A stretch of DNA of 64,000 bases from Cafeteria roenbergensis. Its lineage: Eukaryota > Sar > Bigyra > Bicosoecida > Cafeteriaceae. This document shows positions 1 through 10,285 of this stretch, piece after piece. The stretch covers positions 310,001 through 374,000 of the forward strand of contig VLTN01000016.1 in the NCBI GenBank assembly GCA_008330645.1, in the 5' to 3' direction. The notes beneath the pieces are model-generated. The model was not told the DNA's origin, ran no database searches, and worked only from the letters and a program-made list of their open reading frames with translations. Within the stretch, counting starts at the first letter, position 1; every line of letters begins with the position of its first letter. The translations under genes were made by a program, and so were the position numbers.

Positions 1-146
1 ACCCGGTCCTTGAGCGCGGCGACTGTGGCCTGAAGCGACTGCCGGATGAACGCCTGCTGCTGCTCGCCCGCCTTGTCGCTGGCCGCCGCATCCGCGTCCG
101 ACGCGGCAGCCGCCGCGCCCTTCTTGGGGGGCTTCTTGGGGGGCAT
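1..146 (-). CDS. N-terminus of a Lys/Ala-rich protein, cut by window edge
   Basis: An open frame reads leftward from an ATG at 146 and runs off the window. The 48 visible residues begin MPPKKPPKKG, continue with an Ala/Asp/Ser stretch, then a helical segment containing QQQAFIRQSLQATVAALKDR. A basic MPPKK start followed by a coiled-coil-like helix is common in axonemal and basal-body proteins, but that is only suggestive and no family can be named. It lies head to head with BBS4, 215 bp between start codons, which weakly supports a ciliary role. The frame, start context and lack of stops are seen. The function is inference. Confidence 0.5.
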   Translation of the reverse strand, partial: MPPKKPPKKGAAAAASDADAAASDKAGEQQQAFIRQSLQATVAALKDR

Positions 147-361
147 GGCGCGCCGGGGGGCTCTCGGCAGGCGCCTCGGGCTCGGCCCCGCTGTGGGCGC
201 CGGAGTTGCCCCCGCGTCCGCAACGGGTGGGATATATACGAGCCGAGTGCAAATATCGGGGCTTGCGCGCAAGCTCGGGGCCTTGCACAGCCCCGCACTC
301 GGGCGGGCACCGCCGGACTGCGGCCGCTTGCGTCCCGGGAAGGGGGGTGCATCTCGCGGCG
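147..361. promoter_or_regulatory. Shared upstream region of the partial gene and BBS4
   Basis: This 215 bp gap between two divergent start codons holds a TATA-like run (ATATATA) at about 232-238. It also holds an inverted repeat, GTTGC then GCAAC with a 10 nt spacer, at 205-224. The half-sites resemble those of the RFX X-box of ciliary genes, but the spacer is too long for a standard X-box. A bidirectional promoter is an inference. Confidence 0.35.
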
Positions 362-2292
362 ATGTCCGCGGCTGCGCGCAGCATCCTGCGCGAGCGCAAG
401 AACTGGCTCGTCCACGAGCTGTACGTGCGGCGCGATTTCGGAGCGTGCCTGCGACTCATCGACGAGCAGCTGGACGCCTCGGGCGGGCTGAGCGAGTACG
501 CACTCTACGTCAAGGGTGAGTGGCGCGGCAAGCAGCAGCGACGCGCCTCGCCCTCGTGCCAATGCGGCTGAGCCTGCTCGCCGCGAACGTTGCGGTTGCC
601 AACGCCCCCCCCGCCCCCCGCTGGGTGCTGGCGGCCCCGCGCAGGCATGATCAGGCGCCAGCAGGGCCGAATCACGGAGTCGTTGCAGCTGTTTCAGGCG
701 GCGCTGTGCTTGTCGCCACGCAACGTGCGCATCCTCAAGCAAGTGGCTCGCTCGCTGCAGCTGCTGGGCAAGCACAGGAACGCGCTGAGCGTCCTGGAGC
801 AGGCCGTCGTCTGCGGGGCCTCTGAGGACTGGGAGGTGCACCACGCCAAGGGCGTGTGCTACCTGTTCCGGCGCGACCTGGACGACGCCATCAACGCGTT
901 TGAGGAGGCCAACTCGTGCCACCCGCACGAGAGCACATACCTGCAGCTGGGGTGAGGCGCTGCGCGCGCAGTGAACGCCCCGGTGGGCCGCAGCCCGCAG
1001 GCCCGCCGGCTGCGCCGTGGCCGCGACCCGTGTCTCGGCGGAGCAGCTGCGATCGGCATGCGCTCCCTCGGCGTGTCATTCCTTTGTCCATGCGTGTTCG
1101 TTGGTGTGCCTGTCTATGCTTTGGGAGGGACAGACCCAGGGAGAGGGGCGAGAAGGGGCGAAGTGGGTGGATGCAGCCCGAGGGAGCACCCCGTGCCTTT
1201 CCCGCCAGGGCTTTGCCTCCTCCACCGGACAGCCTCCTCGCCGCCATGGCTGTGTCGCAACCGCTGCCGGCTGCTTCCTTGCGAAAGCCCCCCGCCGCAG
1301 GAAGGCCCACGAGCTCAAGGGCGACCTAACCTCCGCCCTGGAAACGTATATGGAGGCGCTGGAGTCCTCGCCGGACTCCACCGAGCTCCTCACCACCGTG
1401 GGCCTGCTGTACATGCGCAAGCGAGACACCGACAAGGCCTTTGAGTTCCTGGGCAACTCGCTGACCCACGACCCGCGGGACCCCAAGACGATTCTGGCGG
1501 CGGGGTCCATCATCCAAGACCACCGCGACTGGGAGGTGGCCCTGAGCAAGTATCGCGTGGCCGCCGCGCGCACCCCGCACAACCCCCACATGTGGAACAA
1601 CATCGGCATGTGTTTCTTCGGGCTGGACAAGTTCATCGCCTCAGTGGCCTGCCTCAAGCGGGCCGCCTACCTGGCCCCCTTCGAGTGGATCGTCCAGTAC
1701 AACCTCGGCATCGTCCACCTCCGCACGGGCCAGAACGCGTCTGCCTTCCACCACCTGTCCGCCGCCGTGCAGCTGAACCGGCGCCTTGGCAACGGCTTCC
1801 ACTACCTCGCCGTCGCGCTTGGCCGCCTTGGCGACCCGGATAACGCCATCTCCATGTTCGAGCGCGCGCTCAAGCTGGACGAGTGAGACCTGGCGCGCGT
1901 GGTGCTTTAAGGCCGCTTTCCGTCGCTGCGGGCCCGTGCCCTTGCTCCCAAGCGAGTCCTCCCGTTGCCGCCATTTCCCCCCCCTCCCCTCATCACTGCC
2001 TCTCGGTCTCTCTCTCTCGCGCCTGTTTCAACCTCCCCCCCTCCCCACTTGACCCGCGCTCGCCTCCCGGTGACTGGTGCCGCCCGCGATCCGCAGTGGG
2101 TTCCAGCTTCGCCTCAACTACTGCATCTCGCTGTGCAACTGCGGCCGCGTGGTGGAGGCCATCGAGCAGTACCACGAGTTCGTCAGGGCCCTTGAGGCTG
2201 CGGCCAAGGAGGACGGCGACGACGAGCTGCTCACTGACCCTGACATCATCATTCGCCGCGACGCGCTCGCCAAGGCGCTCAACATCGTGTGA
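362..2292 (+). CDS. BBS4: BBS4, TPR subunit of the BBSome
   Basis: BBS4 is a tetratricopeptide subunit of the BBSome, the coat that moves membrane proteins in and out of cilia and acts at centriolar satellites and the basal body. Four exons join in frame: 362-515, 645-951, 1301-1882 and 2097-2292, all GT-AG, giving about 412 residues. Successive TPR helices cover nearly the whole protein. Blocks typical of BBS4 are visible, such as LKQVARSLQLLGKHR, LTTVGLLYMRK, ILAAGSIIQDH, MWNNIGMCFFG and RAAYLAPFEW. The protein ends about where the TPR region of animal BBS4 ends, so the disordered C-terminal tail of the roughly 520-residue human protein is absent or lies on an unseen exon. BBS4 implies a functional cilium. 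Confidence 0.93.
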
Positions 2293-2525
2293 GCTCGTCG
2301 CGCTGCAGGTGCCAACTCAACAGCGATGCGTGTGCCCCTTGTGCGTGAGGTTGTGGCCCGGCACTCAAGGTGGCGGCGACCCGGGCAACAAGAGATTGTT
2401 GGAAAGCCGTGCAGAGTCAAGCCCAAAGGGAGCTTGCAACACACGCGCACCGCCGTCGCTAGTCCACTCGTTGCCCCGTGGGCGTCCTTCGAACCGCGAC
2501 GGCAACCCCCACGCGCGCCCTGGCA

Positions 2526-5500
2526 TCAGTCGAACGCATCCCCGGCTCCAATGGAAGACTCGTCCAGAGCTGCGGCCAGGCCGGACACGGGCAGCTCCGC
2601 CGCTGCCGGCACTTCGGGCTCCCACGCGCGCCCTCGGTGCCGGCGCCGCTGCTCCCTCCCCTCGCTGTGCCGGCTGCGGCTTGGCCTCACGCGGTCAGTC
2701 TCGACCGATGCCTCGGCGACGGTGCCCAGATTCGAGCCCGACTGCCGTGACCCACTTCCAACGGAGGTCATGGTCAGCACGCTGGACTCCGCGCCGTCGT
2801 CCGTGCCCGAGTACGCGGTGCCTGCGCCGTGGCGGGATGAGCGCGGCGGCGAGCCCGGCAGCCGCCTCGGCCGTCGGCCTGGGGACTCGTCTGACGCAAG
2901 GCTGCCCCTGCGACCGCCCTCGAGACCTTGCCGCTCCGCGGCAGGAGCGCCTGCCCCGCCGGCCGTTCTACGGGTGGCCTCTTGCCGGCGCCTGGCCTCC
3001 TCGGAGGCGCCCCTTGAAGCGAGGGCCTTGATGGCCTGCTCCGCGTGCGCGCGTGCGGACCGCCGGGCGGGACTGACGGGCGGGGCGGCGCCCTGGCGGC
3101 CTCTCGGTGCCGCCGCTCGAGCCGGCTCGCGCTGCTCCTCGGGAGTGGCAAGGCCCGCAAAGGGCGAGGCAGACGGCGAGGCTTCCAGCAAGGACGAGCG
3201 CGCGTTCGAACCCGCCCACGGGGTCACAGGGCTCACTGAGAACGCCACCGACGCTGGCGACGCATCTTCCGCTCCGCGCTCTGCCTGGGCCCTCCCGGAG
3301 ACGGGAGGGGTCGCGTGCCTGCCGCGGCTGGAAGCCAGCCCGCCGGCGGCGGATGGGGGAGCGGGTCGCTCCGGTGTGCCGCCGGCGCCTCGCTCGCCGC
3401 TCCGGTGGGGAGGTGCGTGTCCACCGTCACGGTCGCGGAGGTCGCCGTCGATCTGTGACAGGAACGCCCTGACGGCCTCCGCCGCCCGGTCGAGGGCGCG
3501 CTGCACGCCGCGGAGGCGCTGCGGAGGGGACGAGGCAGAGCCTTCGGCCACGCGCCCCGGAGAAGCGTCTCCAACACGCGCTTGGGCCGCCGCCGCTCGC
3601 TTAACCAGGGCATCCGCCGCCGCCACGGCGGTGCGGGCGGCGAGCGCCGTCCTGTCCAGCCGTGGTGCGCCCTCTTGTGCCACCCTAGCGAGCCGCTCGC
3701 GCAGGCGGGCCACTTCGGCAGAGGCCCGCGCAAGGCTCTGCCGGGTGAAGACCGGAGCCGAAACGGCGCTAGGGGCGCTAGCCGCCGGGACGGCGGCCGG
3801 GGAGGGCTGTGCCTCGACAGGGGAGGCAATGCCTCCGCGCAGGCTCGAGGGCCCGCTGTCCAAGGGCTGAACGGCAGGAGGGAGGAGCCGAGCCGACGAG
3901 GGGGGGGTGCCCCCTGCGCCGGGAGAGGAGGCGGACGAGGCGCGGAGCCGGGCACGAGCGAGGCGCTCTGAGGCGCTGGGGCTCGCGGGGGGCCGTCCGT
4001 CCAGCGTCAGAGGACGCCGGTCCGCCGAAGGCAGGTCAGCGGCGCTCAGGCGCCCGGACAGGTCCCCGGGCCCCGCCCAGCTCGTCCTGCTGGCGTCTGG
4101 GCTGCTGTCCGCAAGGGCGCTGCGCCGACCGACTCCGCTTCCGTAGGGGTCGGTCGGGTGGCGCTGCGGCGACGGCCGGGTCGCTCGCTCGCCAGAAGCG
4201 AGGCCGGTGCCGGAGAGACCGATGGAGGGTCCGTCCCCGCCCCAGAGACGGCCGTCGCTCTCTGCGGCGGACCGCAGGCCCGCGCTGGCCGCGGCCCCTC
4301 TGCCCCGGAGGGCGGCGCGGGGCGGCGGCGAGTATCCCAGCTCTGAGGAGGAGGAGCCGCTGTCCGAGCGGGCAGAGGCCGGAGCAGACACTGGCGCGGA
4401 GAAGGGAGCCAAGGCCGTTGTGGGCGCCTCCCACGCCCGGGGTGCGGGCTGCGACGGGGAGGCCATGCCCTGTGAGGCCAGCGCGGCGGATACCGCGGAG
4501 GCTGCGGCCGCAGCAGCGGCAGCAGCCGCCATCGTCCCCGCGCTCTCGCTGAGCCCGCCCGGGGAGTCGGCGCCTGACCGGGACGGGCGGCGGTGGCGCC
4601 GCCGGTGCTGCTGGGGCGAGGCGCTGGCGGAGCGAGGCGTTCGTCCTCGCCGACTGCGCTGGGCGGTCCGGGGAGGGGACGCGCTTACGCGGCCGTCGCG
4701 CCTCGAGCTCTGCCGTGTGCCGACCAAACCGCTGCGACCCCTGCGCCTGGGGTGATCCCGAGACTGAGCTGGCAGCTCTGGCGAGGGACTGCGGCCGCGC
4801 CCTCGGCCCCGGCTGCTTCTGGTGCCCTCGCTGCCGCCACCGCCACCGCCACCCCCACCGCCTCCGCCACCGCCTCCGCCGCTGCTGCTCCTGCTCCTGC
4901 TCCTGCTCCTGCTGGAACTGGGGCTTGGCGCACGGGTGCGGTTGCGACGACGGCCGCTGCCGCGGGGGCTTCTGCGGGGGCGGCGCTGCTCCTCCGCACT
5001 GCGGTCCTCCCCGTCGCGAAGCGCCTCCTGTGGCGGGGCGGGGCGCTCGAGCAACGCCCTCGACCTCTCCGCCAGCTCTGCCCTGGCCGCTGCCAGAATG
5101 CCGGTCAATCGTTGTTCCGCCTCCGTCGACCGCTCGGCCTCCTGCTTGGCCGTCTGCTCCGCGCGCTCAGCCCTCGAGCGGGCGGCCTGCGCCGCCGACG
5201 CCTCGTGCTCGGCCTTGGCTGCCCTGGCTTCGCTGGCCTCCTTGGCCTCCTCCGAGGCGGCCACCCGCCCCCTGGCCTCCTCCAGCTGAGCCCGAAGCGC
5301 GTCTGCAGACGACCGCTGCGCTGCCGCCTCCGTTGCGGCGTCGGCTGCAGCGGCCTCTGCGAGTCGCACCTTGGATGCGGTCTCTGAGGCAGCTTGCCGC
5401 AGCCGCTCTGCCGCGTTCGCCTCTGCCTCGCGAAGCGCGAGCCTCGCCTCGTCGTTCAGCCGAGTCAGCCGCCGAACCTCCGCCGCCGCCTCTGCCGCCC

Positions 5501-7070
5501 CTGCGGCCGCCGCCTCCTCCGCTCTCTTGGCCTCCTCCGCCGCTCGCTCCGCCGCGCGCTGCCTCGCAACCGCCTCCTCGGCCCGCCGCCTTGCCTCCGC
5601 CTCCTTGCCCTCCGCCTCCACCTTGGCCCGCCCGGAAGCCTCGGCCTCCTCCTGCGATCGACGAAGCGTGGCCTCCAGCTCTGCGCCGCGCCGCTCCAGG
5701 GAGGCAATCCGCTCCGCGTCGGCGGCGCGCATGCTCACGGCCTCCTCGGCAGACCGCTCCGCCGCCTCCGCTCGCCGCGCCGCCTCCTTGAGCTCGCGCC
5801 TAGCCTCGGCGAGGTCGTTGCGGACCGCTGCCGCTGCCTCCTCGGCCTCCCGGCATCGCCTCTGGGCTGCGGCCACGCCGCTTCGCTCCGCCCTCGCCGC
5901 CGCAGCGGCGGCCTCCTTGGCCTCCGCCGCTGCCGCCTCCGCGGTTTCGGCTCGGCGAGCCGTCTCCGTCGCCGCAGCGGTCGCCTCTGCCGCCCGTCGC
6001 TCAAGCGACTCGGTCTTGCGCTCAGCCGCCGCTGCGCGCGCCTCAGCGTCGGCTCTGCCAGACCGCCCTTCTTCAACAGCCTCAACGGCTCTCTTCGCTG
6101 CAGTGGCCTCCCGAGCGCGCGCGCCGTCGAGCTCTGCCGCAGCTCTGCTGGCGGCCTCCTTGGCCGCGCGCGCCTCCTCCTCGGCCTCGCGCGTCCGCTG
6201 CGCCCAGGCCGTTTCCACGCGCCTCACCGCCGCGTCCTGTCTGGCAGCTGCCGCAGCGCCCTCTTGCTCCGCCCGCCGCCCCGCCGCGCGCTCTGCCTCC
6301 TCCAGGGCCGCCCTGGCGCGAGCGTCCGCCTCGCCCAGCAGGCCCCTCCAGCGCTGCGACTCGGCCTCCCTGGCCTCCATCACGCGCGAGTCACGGTCCT
6401 GAACAGCCCTTGTGGCGGCGGCCGCAGCGTCCTCCTCGCGCGCTCGGGCAGCCTTCTCCGCCTGCCTCGCGCTGGCAGCCGCCTGGGCCAGCGTCTCGAT
6501 CCGGGTCTGCATTCGCTCCAGTGTGCGGACGGCCTCCTCCAGCGACTCCTCCAGCTGCTTGACGTCGGCCTCCGCCGCAGCGCGGAGGCGCTCCTCGTCC
6601 GCGCAGCGCCGCTCCAGGGCGTTGCACCGCGCCTCCATCGCTCGCCACTCGGCCGCCGGCCGCTCCTTCGCCGCCAGCGACCGGTCGAGCCGCCGCCGCA
6701 ACGACTCCGCCTCGGCCGCGGAGTTGCTGGCCTCGCGCTCCGCGCGGCTGCGGGCCCGCGCCTCGGAGGCAGCCACGCTTATGGACTCGGCCAGCGAGGC
6801 GCTCTGCAGGCCATGGCTGGCCAGTGCTCGCTGCGCTGCCGGACTGCCCGGCGACCAGTACGACGAGAACAACCCGCTGCCTGGCGCGGCCGCCCGCTGC
6901 TCCGGCGAGGGCACCGCACCGTACGCTGCGGGCGAGGCGCGGCGGGGTGCAGCGGCCGCGGGCGAGGGGCCGCGGTACATGGGCACCGGGCTGCTCAGCG
7001 GGTCACGAGCTCCCGCGCGCTGCCTGCCTTGCGAGCGAACCGGGGTCACGTCCCCGCGTCTGCCAAACAT
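2526..7070 (-). CDS. Large coiled-coil protein with Arg/Ser and poly-Gly tracts
   Basis: One uninterrupted frame of 1514 codons from an ATG at 7070. Residues 1-90 are Pro/Ala/Ser-rich. About residues 90-700 form an Ala/Glu/Arg heptad-rich coiled coil. A short Arg-Ser dipeptide tract and about 16 consecutive glycines follow near 740-770. The remaining half is Ser/Pro/Arg/Ala-rich and probably disordered. I do not recognise a family. A structural role, for example cytoskeletal or basal-body, is compatible with a long coiled coil but unproven. The opposite strand is also open over long stretches because of the high GC, but this strand alone gives a coherent coiled-coil composition. It converges on BBS4, with 234 bp between stops. 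Introns cannot be excluded. Confidence 0.65.
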   Translation of the reverse strand: MFGRRGDVTPVRSQGRQRAGARDPLSSPVPMYRGPSPAAAAPRRASPAAYGAVPSPEQRAAAPGSGLFSSYWSPGSPAAQRALASHGLQSASLAESISVAASEARARSRAEREASNSAAEAESLRRRLDRSLAAKERPAAEWRAMEARCNALERRCADEERLRAAAEADVKQLEESLEEAVRTLERMQTRIETLAQAAASARQAEKAARAREEDAAAAATRAVQDRDSRVMEAREAESQRWRGLLGEADARARAALEEAERAAGRRAEQEGAAAAARQDAAVRRVETAWAQRTREAEEEARAAKEAASRAAAELDGARAREATAAKRAVEAVEEGRSGRADAEARAAAAERKTESLERRAAEATAAATETARRAETAEAAAAEAKEAAAAAARAERSGVAAAQRRCREAEEAAAAVRNDLAEARRELKEAARRAEAAERSAEEAVSMRAADAERIASLERRGAELEATLRRSQEEAEASGRAKVEAEGKEAEARRRAEEAVARQRAAERAAEEAKRAEEAAAAGAAEAAAEVRRLTRLNDEARLALREAEANAAERLRQAASETASKVRLAEAAAADAATEAAAQRSSADALRAQLEEARGRVAASEEAKEASEARAAKAEHEASAAQAARSRAERAEQTAKQEAERSTEAEQRLTGILAAARAELAERSRALLERPAPPQEALRDGEDRSAEEQRRPRRSPRGSGRRRNRTRAPSPSSSRSRSRSRSSSGGGGGGGGGGGGGGGGSEGTRSSRGRGRGRSPSPELPAQSRDHPRRRGRSGLVGTRQSSRRDGRVSASPPRTAQRSRRGRTPRSASASPQQHRRRHRRPSRSGADSPGGLSESAGTMAAAAAAAAAASAVSAALASQGMASPSQPAPRAWEAPTTALAPFSAPVSAPASARSDSGSSSSELGYSPPPRAALRGRGAAASAGLRSAAESDGRLWGGDGPSIGLSGTGLASGERATRPSPQRHPTDPYGSGVGRRSALADSSPDASRTSWAGPGDLSGRLSAADLPSADRRPLTLDGRPPASPSASERLARARLRASSASSPGAGGTPPSSARLLPPAVQPLDSGPSSLRGGIASPVEAQPSPAAVPAASAPSAVSAPVFTRQSLARASAEVARLRERLARVAQEGAPRLDRTALAARTAVAAADALVKRAAAAQARVGDASPGRVAEGSASSPPQRLRGVQRALDRAAEAVRAFLSQIDGDLRDRDGGHAPPHRSGERGAGGTPERPAPPSAAGGLASSRGRHATPPVSGRAQAERGAEDASPASVAFSVSPVTPWAGSNARSSLLEASPSASPFAGLATPEEQREPARAAAPRGRQGAAPPVSPARRSARAHAEQAIKALASRGASEEARRRQEATRRTAGGAGAPAAERQGLEGGRRGSLASDESPGRRPRRLPGSPPRSSRHGAGTAYSGTDDGAESSVLTMTSVGSGSRQSGSNLGTVAEASVETDRVRPSRSRHSEGREQRRRHRGRAWEPEVPAAAELPVSGLAAALDESSIGAGDAFD

Positions 7071-8210
7071 TCCCGGTGGGCGGCGGCCGGCCTTGGAGGG
7101 GAGAGCCTGGCGGTGCCAGAGTTGCTGCCTGCCGCGACTGTTGGTCGCCCCGGTCGTGCGCCTCTCTAGCTACCTCCCCGAAGCCTGAGTCGCCGCAGCC
7201 ACGCCACGGCACTATGGCACAGACGGCAGGGTGCGCTCTAGCCGCTTGGCCTGCTGGGCTGGCGCTCCCTTCGAGCGCTGGGCCGCAGGGTGGCGTAGCA
7301 GCCAATTTTGGCGCACACAAGCGGCCATGGCTCTGCCTGGCCGCCAACCCATTTCGGATATTGTGCAACGCGACCAAAGCCACTGTGTCCAGACCATCGT
7401 GCCGCGCAATTGCGCGTCCTCTGGCAGCTGCCAGTCTTTTGCCGGGGGCCTCGCAAGTTCCGGAATGGGCTTCCGGCTGGATCACTCGCTCCAATTGCAG
7501 CGTGTCCTCGTTGCCGCTGCCGTAGTGTAGCGTTCCCGTCCAAACTGTTGACTGCTATCAAGCTAAGCCTTGAAACCGTGTATTGTCGGTCGTACATCAA
7601 CTGCTCATCCCCCCCCAACAATGTTCACTCATCCTGTGCGACAGTGGGGAAAACGTTGCTTGCGACGCATGATTCGCTGAGGTGGCTGCATGCACAGCCT
7701 CACATTGCGATCATCAACCACGGAACACCCGCCAGCGGGCGTGGGAAGGAAGGAAGGCAGGGATTGTGAATCGAGAGAGAAGGCAACTTTGCATGGGCGA
7801 CCAGACGTCGCAAGTGAACAAACCAGCCACAAGACAAACCAACAATGCATGCGAAATGATTTGCCTAGTTTGGGGGTTTGGGACTCACACATGTGCTTTC
7901 GGGCTATACTTCTGGCGCGTCGACGAGTGCTCCGGCTTTCGCCATGCGGTCAACCCTCATAGGTACTTGGTTGAGGGTTGTGCAGTGATTTGAGTGCAGA
8001 GCGTAGCCAATACCCAAACAACGATGAGTTTTTCTCCCGGTTTTCTGGACGCGTTCCCCACTCCCCCGCGCAGTCGCGAGCACACTCGTCCGACGCACCC
8101 CCGGGCCCCTCTCCCCAACGCCCAAATCCACGCGCACGGACTAAAAGGGCTCCTGCATTGCGCCCCATCGGCTGCTGAGGCCCGGGGGCTCGTTGTCCTC
8201 GCTTGGGCAC
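7071..8210. other. Gene-free interval, relatively AT-rich in its centre
   Basis: This 1.1 kb lies between the start of the coiled-coil gene (-) and the start of the next gene (+). The part from about 7370 to 7990 is clearly less GC-rich than the surroundings and carries a GGAAGGAAGG run near 7746-7755. I found no convincing coding frame, tRNA or spliceosomal RNA. It probably holds two promoters and 5' untranslated sequence. A non-coding RNA gene cannot be ruled out. Confidence 0.4.
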
Positions 8211-9217
8211 ATGGCGCCGAAGCGGCCCAGGCAAGCTGGACCCGAGCCAGCCGCAAAACGGGCAGCAGCTGCGCCTAAGCGGCTGCCAGCCATCGACGAC
8301 GCGCTGAGGGAGCTCACCATGGCGGGGGCGGACGGCACCCAGTCCCTGCAGCTCGACCGAGTGGTGATCGGAGCGTTTCGGGTCGTGGTTCGCGCGCAGC
8401 GAATGCCCCCGGCGCGACTGGCGGACCTGCTGGTGGGAGCAACAGAAAAGGGAGACTGGGCGCGCCGCATTCGGACGCTGCGCGTTGCTGGGGAGCTGAT
8501 GGAGTTCTCGGCGTCATTCAGGGCTGCCATTGACGCTCTGTCGATGCGCCTGGCCAATACAGCCCGCGGCAGCGGTGGGGCGCGCACCCCCACAAGCAGC
8601 GGGCGCCGTGCGGTGCCCGCTGGCTCAGTTCGGGCGGACCGAGGGGTGTTTGCCGAGGTGCTGCAAGGGCTGGCCGCAAAGTGGCGCACAGCGTGGCCGG
8701 GCTTGGCGCTGCGGGGCATCGCCGTCGTGCCTGCCGGAGCCCAAGAGACGCGCGAGAGGCCGGGACCAGAGCAGCGCGGGACCTCCGCCGCGGAGGGACG
8801 GGGAAGCGCTGCCTGCGCGCCGAGCGCCTCTGTCGTGGCCCGTGCTGCTGGAGCGGCGCGTGCAGCGCAAGCTTGCACGGCTTGGCTTCGGCTGGACCGT
8901 GTGCTCGTCTCGCTGAGCCGCCCGAGCGCCACCTCATCGGGCGAGGCTGCGTCGACCGGTGGCTCAGCCAGCGGCGCAGCTGCGCCTGGCGTGGGCGACG
9001 GAGCCGAAGGCGGGGAGGCTGACGACGCGTGGGCCGGCGGGCAGGCAGAGGAGGCGCACGCGACTGCGTACTCGGGCCGCGGAGCAGACACTGAGTGGTT
9101 GGCGGGTTGCGTGCTGGCCGTGGACACAGCGTGCAGGTGGCTGGAGGGTGGGACAGGCGGAGGTCTTGAGGCAGGGCAGGCATGCGACGGCATGTCGGGC
9201 GACGACTGGGAGTCAGC

Positions 9218-9259
<42 letters not shown>

Positions 9260-10004
9260 TGACGGCGGCGGCGATGACGTCCGCTCTGCTGGCGCGGGTG
9301 CTGGCGTGGTCTGCCAGAGCTGGGCAGCTGAGGGGGGCGATGCAACGGAGGAGGCGCGCCGAGCAGCGGCCCGCTCCCGGGACGCCGAGGCGGCTGAGCG
9401 GGCCGCAGCGGCTGACTTTTTGGACCTGATGCGCGGTGCCGAGTCTGGCAGCCGGCCAAGCGATGACGAGAGCGGGCAGGTCATGGGTGCAGGCCGGAGC
9501 GACAGTCCCCCCGGGGCAAGCGGCCGCGGACACGCCACGCCGCGCGCCCCTCCGCCCCCAGAGATGCCCGAGGACGCCGCGGTGAGGCAAGCTGCGGAGG
9601 GCGCTGACGTGGTGCTCCTCGAGTTGGTGGGGGCGCGCAAGGAGCTGGTCCGGCGAGCCCTGCCAGCGGTGCTGGAGCTGCTTGCAGAGATCGATGCACT
9701 CGACGTTGGAGCGCTTGACCCTGTGGCACAGGCGGCCCAGGCGGGCGGCGCGGCTGTGGCCGACCTGCTCGTCGCGGTCAGGGGCAGCGCTATGCACCGC
9801 TGTGGGAGGACGCAAGGGCCAGCGGAGGACGACGTTGCGGCTGTCAGGTGGGCGGCTGGACGGCTGGGGGGCGGCGTCACACTCTCGGAGCTGCGGTGGC
9901 GACGAGATCGCGCGCGTGCGGCGCTGAGCGTCTGGGCGGAGCGATGTGATGCCGCGATTGGGATGGCTGGCCGGGCGATCGCTGCTGGCTATCGGCGTCA
10001 ATGA
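8211..10004 (+). CDS. Unrecognised protein with basic N-terminus and acidic run
   Basis: A single open frame of 597 residues from the first ATG in frame. The N-terminus (APKRPRQ, AAKRAAAAPKR) looks like a nuclear localisation signal. A central Asp/Glu run (alternating DE) sits near residues 340-355. The C-terminal 130 residues are predicted helical with regular Leu/Val/Ala spacing. No domain could be recognised. Composition is Ala/Gly/Arg-rich as expected at this GC content, so parts may be disordered. The stop is followed after about 12 nt by a TG repeat that recurs after other genes in the window, which supports a real gene end here. A nuclear role is only a guess. Confidence 0.5.
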
Positions 10005-10016
10005 GCAACGCTTGCC

Positions 10017-10037
10017 GTGTGTGTGTGTGTGTGTGGG
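10017..10037 (+). repeat. TG dinucleotide tract after a stop codon
   Basis: About ten TG units begin 13 nt after the stop of the preceding gene. Similar TG-rich tracts lie 10-110 nt after the stop codons of other genes in the window on either strand, so this may be a GU-rich 3'-end processing element rather than a chance microsatellite. Confidence 0.5.
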
Positions 10038-10200
10038 TGAGGGGGGGGGCTGTTGGCCTGCGCCAGATTGCGCTTCCAAGCCTGGAGTGAGCCGGAGCCG
10101 CGCGACGATGTGTTGCACGGCACCGCTGCCGCTTGCGGCCAATAGCCAGCGTCGAGCCGCCGCGCGCCTCACAAGCACGCCTTGTTCGCAAGGCGACATT

Positions 10201-10230
10201 GCTCACACACGCAGCGCTCACACGATGCAA
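10201..10230 (-). other. TG-rich tract after the IWS1 stop
   Basis: Read on the minus strand this is a GTGTGAGC...GTGTGTGAGC tract 56-85 nt past the IWS1 stop codon. It matches the position and composition of TG-rich tracts following several other genes. A GU-rich 3'-end signal is inferred. Confidence 0.35.
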
Positions 10231-10285
10231 GTCCGCGCTCGCCGCGCGCCTCTGCAGCAACTCCTGGAGCAGGGCGTCATGGAGG

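Noticed and set aside
2326-3870. Long plus-strand open frame antisense to the coiled-coil gene
   Set aside because: GC-rich antisense frames stay open by codon bias. It has no domain or start context, while the minus strand gives a coherent coiled coil.
4825-4900. CCG/GCC repeats taken as a separate repeat element
   Set aside because: They lie in frame and encode poly-Gly in the coiled-coil protein. Similar runs at 20555-20605 and 40725-40755 encode poly-Pro and poly-Gly.
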